The position numbers were made by a program, and so were the translations under genes. 9,186 nucleotides of DNA from Thermoleophilaceae bacterium (GTDB lineage Bacteria; Actinomycetota; Thermoleophilia; Solirubrobacterales; Thermoleophilaceae): the NCBI GenBank assembly GCA_013696905.1, contig JACCXP010000127.1, positions 1-9,186 of the forward strand, in the 5' to 3' direction. The notes beneath the pieces are model-generated. The model did no database searches. It saw only the letters and a list, made by a program, of their open reading frames with translations, and had not been told where the DNA came from. Below are positions 6,022 to 9,186 of this stretch, piece by piece. How positions within the stretch are numbered: position 1 is the stretch's first letter; every line of letters starts with the position of its first letter.

Positions 6022-6693
6022 TTGAATACGTATCTTCGCGCCCGCGGCTTCGGCCTCGGGCGCACACTGCCGCTCGTCGCCCTGCTGATCGCGTCGGTCC
6101 TCCCCGCCGAGGCCTCGGCGCAGGCGAACGGCGGCGAGGCCGCATCCGCCGGCGTCGCATCTGTGCGCAGCAAGGCTCCGCGTGCGATTCGCGTCGGTGG
6201 CGTCGTGCGCGTCGAGGGGGCGCTGCGCTCTGAGCGCAAGCGCCGGGTCGTCGTGCTCGAGCTGCGCTCGCGCAGCGCCTGGCGAGTCGTCGATCGCGAC
6301 CCGACTGCGCGCGGCGGCCGCTTCGAGACCGCCTGGCGGCCGGCGACCGTGGGCTCCTACCGGCTGCGTGTGCGGCCGATCGACGCGCGCGCGGCCCGGA
6401 CGGCAGATCGCGTTGTCGACGTCTACCGGAGCAGCGCGGCCTCGTGGTTCGGCCCGGGGCTCTACGGGCGCCGGACGGCGTGTGGTCACACGCTCGCGCC
6501 GGGGCTCGTCGGCGTCGCCCACAAGAGCCTTCCCTGCGGCACGCGCGTGCGCTTTCGCTACGGCGGGCGTAGCGTCGTCGCCCCGGTGATCGACCGCGGG
6601 CCCTACGCCGGCGGGCGCGAGTGGGACCTCACGGCCGCCACCAAGCGAGCGCTCGGCTTCCCCTCGACCGGCACCGTTCTCTCGAACCACTGA
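6022..6693 (+). CDS. Secreted RlpA-like double-psi beta-barrel cell-wall protein
   Basis: A 223-residue exported protein. The N-terminus is a Sec signal peptide (hydrophobic core about 15-27, cleavage after ASA at 31-33). Residues about 52-135 look like a beta-sandwich spacer domain. Residues about 138-223 form an RlpA-like double-psi beta-barrel: ASWFGPGLYGRRTACG, GVAHKSLPCGTRV, VIDRGPY and GREWDLTAATKRALGF. The histidine (H167) and aspartate (D191) that match the catalytic pair of RlpA lytic transglycosylases are both present, and C154/C172 could form a disulfide. It probably acts on peptidoglycan in the envelope, though enzymatic activity is not proven for this branch. The TTG at 6022 is chosen because no in-frame ATG or GTG lies just upstream and GGAAGGGA sits about 9 bases before it. 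An ATG at 6012 is in a different frame. The gene is under the c-di-AMP riboswitch. Confidence 0.92.
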   Translation: MNTYLRARGFGLGRTLPLVALLIASVLPAEASAQANGGEAASAGVASVRSKAPRAIRVGGVVRVEGALRSERKRRVVVLELRSRSAWRVVDRDPTARGGRFETAWRPATVGSYRLRVRPIDARAARTADRVVDVYRSSAASWFGPGLYGRRTACGHTLAPGLVGVAHKSLPCGTRVRFRYGGRSVVAPVIDRGPYAGGREWDLTAATKRALGFPSTGTVLSNH

Positions 6694-6730
6694 GGCGGCG
6701 CCGGCCGCCGCCTCCTCACCCAAGGAGGCG
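6692..6730 (+). terminator. Terminator region with two overlapping hairpins
   Basis: Right at the stop of the RlpA-like gene, GAGGCGGC/GCCGCCTC (8 bp, 6692-6714) forms one hairpin and CGCCTCCT/AGGAGGCG (8 bp, 6709-6730) forms another. They share bases 6709-6714, so only one can form fully at a time. No T-run follows. The region lies between converging genes and could end transcription from both sides. Confidence 0.5.
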
Positions 6731-6757
6731 AAGCCCTGGAGCCAGAGCTCGAGACAT

Positions 6758-7462
6758 CTAGGTCGGCTGACGGGTGGGGCGGATCAGGATCTCGTTGACG
6801 TCGACGTGCGCCGGCTGTGAGACCGCGTACATGACGGCGCGCGCGATGTCGTCGGCCTCGAGCATTCCCTGCGGCCGGTTGTCGAAGAACGGCGTGTCGG
6901 TCTGGCCGGGCTCAATCAGCGTGACCTTGACGAGTGCATCGGGATGGTCGTTGCGGATCTCGAGACGCAGCGCCTCGCCCATCGCGGTCACCGCCCACTT
7001 GGTGGCCGCGTAGAGAGAGCCGGGCAGGGCGCGCCGCCCAGCGACGGAGCTCGTGAGCAAGAAGTGCCCGCGACCGGCCTCGACGAGGTGGGGGAGGGCA
7101 GCGCGGATCGAGAGCGCGACGCCGAGCACGTTGGTGTCGATCATCGAGCGCCACTGCGCGGGATCCTCCTTGAGGAACCCGCGCGCGGCGCCGAAGCCCG
7201 CGTTCGCGAAGTAGACGTCGAGGCGCCCGAAGCGCTCGAGCGCAGTTGCCACGAGCGCCTGCTGGTCGTCCCAGTCGCCGACGTCGCAGCGCTGCGCGAT
7301 CGCCCGCTGCTCGCCGCCGAGCTCCTGCGCGAGCCCGCGCAGCTTGTCCTCGGAGCGCGCCGCGAGCACGACCCGGTAGCCCGCCTCGACGGCCTGACGC
7401 GCGGTGGCGGCGCCGATGCCGGTGGAGGCGCCGGTGATCACGAAGACGGGTTCGTCGGCCAT
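6758..7462 (-). CDS. Short-chain dehydrogenase/reductase (SDR) family oxidoreductase
   Basis: A classical SDR of 234 residues, probably a cytoplasmic NAD(P)-dependent oxidoreductase. The cofactor motif TGASTGIG is at 10-17, and R36 after the second strand hints at NADP. The structural NAG is at 87-89 and N111 is in place. The catalytic residues are S138/S139 and the YxxxK pair Y151/K155. Length is normal. The substrate cannot be read from sequence; classical SDRs act on sugars, steroids, fatty acyl and many other carbonyl compounds. The ATG at 7462 is preferred, with a weak AGAAAG upstream; an in-frame GTG at 7480 would add six residues. It converges on the RlpA-like gene and is preceded at 7482-7498 by a perfect palindrome that could be an operator. 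No partner gene lies beside it on the same strand within view. Confidence 0.93.
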   Translation of the reverse strand: MADEPVFVITGASTGIGAATARQAVEAGYRVVLAARSEDKLRGLAQELGGEQRAIAQRCDVGDWDDQQALVATALERFGRLDVYFANAGFGAARGFLKEDPAQWRSMIDTNVLGVALSIRAALPHLVEAGRGHFLLTSSVAGRRALPGSLYAATKWAVTAMGEALRLEIRNDHPDALVKVTLIEPGQTDTPFFDNRPQGMLEADDIARAVMYAVSQPAHVDVNEILIRPTRQPT

Positions 7463-7481
7463 CGGCGCGCTTTCTATCACG

Positions 7482-7498
7482 AGCGCTCACTGAGCGCT
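7482..7498. promoter_or_regulatory. Palindrome upstream of the SDR gene, candidate repressor operator
   Basis: AGCGCTCA-C-TGAGCGCT is a perfect 8+1+8 inverted repeat, 20 bases before the SDR ATG. It also reads as a direct repeat of GAGCGCT with a 4-base spacer, because AGCGCT is self-complementary. This style of symmetry is typical of TetR-type operators. No regulator gene is visible nearby, so the binding protein is unknown. Confidence 0.45.
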
Positions 7499-7635
7499 GG
7501 TCCTTTGCGCGGGATGCCGCACGCGCCTCGCGAGCGGGCGCTGCCCGCTGAAGGTCTCGCCCGCCGGCAAGGCGGTCAGCAAGGGCTCCCGGATCGTCGC
7601 GTAGCGCGGCGCCGGTCGACAGCCTCACCGCACGG

Positions 7636-7665
7636 CCCGCGGGCCGGTTTCGACCGGGCCGCGGG
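7636..7665 (+). terminator. Strong hairpin with TTCG loop, terminator or leader element
   Basis: A stem of about 13 bp with one mismatch (left arm 7636-7648 ending CCGGT, right arm 7653-7665 starting ACCGG) is closed by a TTCG tetraloop. On the plus strand it is followed by a T-rich stretch, GGCGTTTCGCTTGGTTT. This looks like a plus-strand terminator, yet no plus-strand gene ends upstream within 900 bases. It may act as an attenuator or mark an unannotated small RNA. Confidence 0.4.
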
Positions 7666-7702
7666 GCGTTTCGCTTGGTTTACCGGTTACGACGGCTGCA
7701 GC

Positions 7703-7732
7703 TTCGTGCACTCGACGCTGCGCTTTGTGCAC
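7703..7732 (+). repeat. Two TTYGTGCAC direct repeats spaced 21 bases
   Basis: TTCGTGCAC (7703-7711) and TTTGTGCAC (7724-7732) are 21 bases apart, two turns of the helix. Each contains the palindrome GTGCAC. The same-face spacing suggests a tandem regulator site upstream of the kinase gene. It is a pattern only. Confidence 0.4.
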
Positions 7733-7758
7733 ACCTCTGAAAGGCGTACCGCCCGAAT

Positions 7759-7777
7759 ACTCGACATATGTACGAGT
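7759..7777. repeat. Imperfect palindrome around CATATG upstream of the kinase gene
   Basis: ACTCG-ACATATGT-A-CGAGT has a perfect 8-base palindromic centre and complementary 5-base outer arms, with one extra base on the right. It lies about 130 bases before the kinase start in a locally AT-richer patch, so it could be an operator. Confidence 0.3.
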
Positions 7778-7904
7778 GAGACTCCCTCGGGCTCGGCGGT
7801 TTGACCCCTTTGCCCGATGCCGGAAGTGCATCGCTCGCACAACCCCGAATCGAGGGCCGCTCCACAGACGGAGAGGCTCGACTGGGAAAGGAGTCCCGAA
7901 GCGG

Positions 7905-8576
7905 ATGGCCCAGAGATCAGCGGCCCTCAGGGCCGTCCCTCGCTCCGTCACGGAGCCGATTCCCGCAGACGCGTCAGCCGAGGTCGCCGAGGCCGTCGCC
8001 CAGGAGCGCGAGCGCATCCGCAACTGGCTCCACGACACGACCTTGCAGACGCTCGAGTACGTCGCGGGCGGGGGATACAGCCAGGACGCGAACGCGATCG
8101 AGCTGATGCAGGTGGCCGCCCGCGGCGCGCACGAGCTTCGCTCGAGCATCGAGCGTCTGGGCGAGGAGCAGGGCGACGACCTCGTCTCAGGCCTGCGCGC
8201 AGTGGTCTCGGACGCCCAGCTGTTCGCCTCACACTCGATCGACCTGGTGGCCGCGCACACCGACGCCTCCGTCTCGAGCTCCGACGGCGCCGCCGTCGTC
8301 GATGCCGTGCGCGAGGCGCTCACCAACGCGCGCAAGCACGCGGGCGCCGGCCGCGTCGTTGTCTTCTGCGAGGAGGATCGCGGGCGAGCGCTCGTGACCG
8401 TCAAGGACGACGGCGTGGGCTTCGAGCCCCACCGCCTCGACAAGCAGCTTGGCATTCGTCACTCGATCGTCGAGCGCATGAGCGCGCGCGGCGGCAGGGC
8501 GCTTGTCGAGAGCCGGCCCGGCGAGGGCACGCTGGTGACCCTGACACTCGGAACGTACCTCGGACTAGGAGCATAG
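7905..8576 (+). CDS. NarL-type two-component histidine kinase without sensor domain
   Basis: A 223-residue soluble histidine kinase of the HisKA_3/HPK7 (NarL-partner) group. After about 30 residues of low-complexity N-terminus comes the dimerisation and phosphoacceptor helix ERERIRNWLHDTTLQTLE with H43 as the phosphorylated histidine. The ATPase domain shows the N-box VREALTNARKHA (N141), the G1 box VKDDGVGF (D169, G170, G172) and a G2-like stretch GIRHSIVERMSARGG followed by GEGT. No membrane segment, PAS, GAF or other input domain is visible, so the signal must reach it through another protein or through the N-terminus. The ATG at 7905 follows AAAGGAG (7887-7893) at 11 bases; no other start in frame lies between them. 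The response regulator follows 2 bases after its stop, making them an operon and likely partners. Confidence 0.92.
   Translation: MAQRSAALRAVPRSVTEPIPADASAEVAEAVAQERERIRNWLHDTTLQTLEYVAGGGYSQDANAIELMQVAARGAHELRSSIERLGEEQGDDLVSGLRAVVSDAQLFASHSIDLVAAHTDASVSSSDGAAVVDAVREALTNARKHAGAGRVVVFCEEDRGRALVTVKDDGVGFEPHRLDKQLGIRHSIVERMSARGGRALVESRPGEGTLVTLTLGTYLGLGA
8567..8571 (+). promoter_or_regulatory. Ribosome binding site of the response regulator, inside the kinase gene
   Basis: AGGAG lies at the 3' end of the kinase gene, 7 bases before the regulator ATG at 8579. It supports this start over the internal ATG at 8615, which has no such site. The two genes are therefore translationally coupled. Confidence 0.8.
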
Positions 8577-8578
8577 GA

Positions 8579-9186
8579 ATGGAAGCCGCAACGACAAGAG
8601 CAACCCGACCCAACATGCACATCAGAGTGCTGGTGATCGACGACTTCCCGCTCGTTCGCGAGGGACTGTCGGCGGCGCTCAAGAGCGATCCCGGGATCGA
8701 CGTCGTCGGCCAGGCCGACAACGGGCGCACCGGGCTCGAGCTGGCCCACGAGCTGCGCCCCGACGTGATCATCACCGACATGCGCATGCCGGAGTTCGGC
8801 GGCATGATGCTGCTCGAGCGCCTCGCCGCCGAGCTGCCGCAGATACGGACGCTGGTCGTGACGGCGAGCGAGAAGGCGGAGACGCTGCTCGACGCCGTGG
8901 CCGCCGGGGCGAGCGGCTACTTGACGAAGCAGACCGGCCGCCAGGAGCTCTGCCAGGCCGTCATCACGGTCGCGGGCGGAGGGTCGATCATCACACCGAC
9001 GCTGGCGGGACACCTGCTGCGCGAGTACTCGCAGGCATCGAAGGGGGAGGCCCCGAGCGCCCGGCCGCTGCTCGGCTCGCGCGAGCACGAGGTCCTGCGC
9101 CTGGTGGCCCAGGGCCTGACCGACAAGGAGATCGGGGCGAAGCTCTACATCTCGCCGCGCACGGTGCAGAACCATCTCACGCGGGT
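8579..9186 (+). CDS. LuxR/NarL-family response regulator (cut by right edge)
   Basis: The first 202 codons of a response regulator are visible and the reading frame is open at the window end. The receiver domain (about 14-135) has the acidic pair D21/D22 in VLVIDD, the phosphoacceptor D67 in IITDMRMPEFGG, T95 in VVTAS and K117 in YLTKQ. A linker of about 30 residues follows. The LuxR-type helix-turn-helix begins at LGSREHEVLRLVAQGLTDKEIG and continues through the recognition helix SPRTVQNHL. Only the last few residues of the domain are missing, so the full protein is probably around 215-225 residues. It is a DNA-binding transcription factor, presumably phosphorylated by the kinase encoded just upstream. 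The target genes are unknown; the palindromes and repeats in 7463-7904 are candidates for autoregulation. Confidence 0.95.
   Translation, partial: MEAATTRATRPNMHIRVLVIDDFPLVREGLSAALKSDPGIDVVGQADNGRTGLELAHELRPDVIITDMRMPEFGGMMLLERLAAELPQIRTLVVTASEKAETLLDAVAAGASGYLTKQTGRQELCQAVITVAGGGSIITPTLAGHLLREYSQASKGEAPSARPLLGSREHEVLRLVAQGLTDKEIGAKLYISPRTVQNHLTR

Larger units (their letters stand above)
7463..7904. other. 442-base non-coding region before the two-component genes
   Basis: No supported gene lies here. It holds, in order, the palindrome at 7482-7498, a long TTCG-loop hairpin at 7636-7665, two TTYGTGCAC repeats at 7703-7732, an imperfect palindrome at 7759-7777, a CGATGC/GCATCG hairpin at 7815-7833, and the kinase ribosome binding site at 7887-7893. 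The rightmost 200 bases or more are probably the leader and promoter of the kinase-regulator operon. I could not fix a promoter. Confidence 0.6.

Noticed and set aside
6012..6233. ATG at 6012 starting a 73-codon plus-strand frame
   Set aside because: It is out of frame with the signal peptide and barrel domain, and its translation is Arg-rich without features. The TTG at 6022 gives the real protein.
5980..6723. Minus-strand frame of 247 codons across the RlpA-like gene
   Set aside because: It is a shadow of the RlpA-like gene and runs into the riboswitch.
7487..7620. Short minus-strand frame ending at 7487-7489 (contains LTALPAGETFSGQRPLARR)
   Set aside because: It looks slightly protein-like and could be a gene remnant, but it has no good start, a stop just upstream, and no family I recognise.
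7514..7804. Plus-strand open frame in the non-coding region before the kinase
   Set aside because: It has no ribosome binding site and no recognisable sequence, and it crosses the strong hairpin at 7636-7665.
8459..9175. Minus-strand frame of 238 codons across the response regulator
   Set aside because: It is antisense to a clear receiver-HTH gene and has an Arg/His-rich shadow composition.
1..9186. Mobile elements, CRISPR arrays, tRNA or rRNA genes, defence or toxin-antitoxin genes
   Set aside because: I looked for regular repeats, transposase-like proteins, terminal inverted repeats and T-loop signatures and saw none. All gene-length frames are accounted for by the listed families or are shadows.

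Overview
The window is GC-rich DNA from a free-living bacterium. Codons end almost always in G or C, GTG and TTG starts are used, and there is a Cheo-type (GAAC-N4-GTTC) SOS box and two c-di-AMP (ydaO/yuaA-class) riboswitches in front of secreted proteins. Together these point to an actinobacterium. A deep-branching lineage such as Thermoleophilia (Solirubrobacterales) is my best guess from the protein style, but that is inference. I see no insertion sequence, phage gene, CRISPR array, tRNA or rRNA.

Layout. Left edge (1-401): the first 49 codons of a secreted protein on the minus strand. It is preceded by a candidate promoter and a c-di-AMP riboswitch that fill what looks like an empty intergenic gap. 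Next (402-2276, minus): a Tat-exported acetamidase/formamidase-family protein, with a YbaK/EbsC-family aminoacyl-tRNA deacylase upstream of it. Diverging from these (2313-4642, plus): a two-gene operon with an ATGA overlap, coding for an amidohydrolase-2 family metal-dependent hydrolase and a group A FAD-dependent monooxygenase. Converging on its end (4609-5727, minus): a Y-family DNA polymerase IV (DinB) with a LexA-type operator 8 bases before its start codon.

The dinB gene diverges from a second c-di-AMP riboswitch (about 5851-6006, plus). This leads into a secreted RlpA-like double-psi beta-barrel cell-wall protein (6022-6693). A short-chain dehydrogenase (6758-7462, minus) converges on it. 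After a 442-base non-coding region rich in palindromes, hairpins and repeats, the right edge holds a NarL-type two-component pair. It consists of a small histidine kinase without a sensor domain (7905-8576) and a LuxR/NarL response regulator cut by the window end (8579-9186).

How the parts work together. The clearest regulatory theme is c-di-AMP control of the envelope. Two aptamers on opposite strands each sit directly upstream of a gene with a signal peptide, one being a recognisable cell-wall-remodelling protein. DinB is an SOS-controlled translesion polymerase. The hydrolase-monooxygenase operon looks like a small catabolic or detoxification cassette of unknown substrate. The kinase/regulator pair is translationally coupled and preceded by a long leader. 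I did not find a clearly new multi-gene system. The most noteworthy items are the paired riboswitches, the SOS box placed over the dinB start region, and the structured region before the two-component genes.
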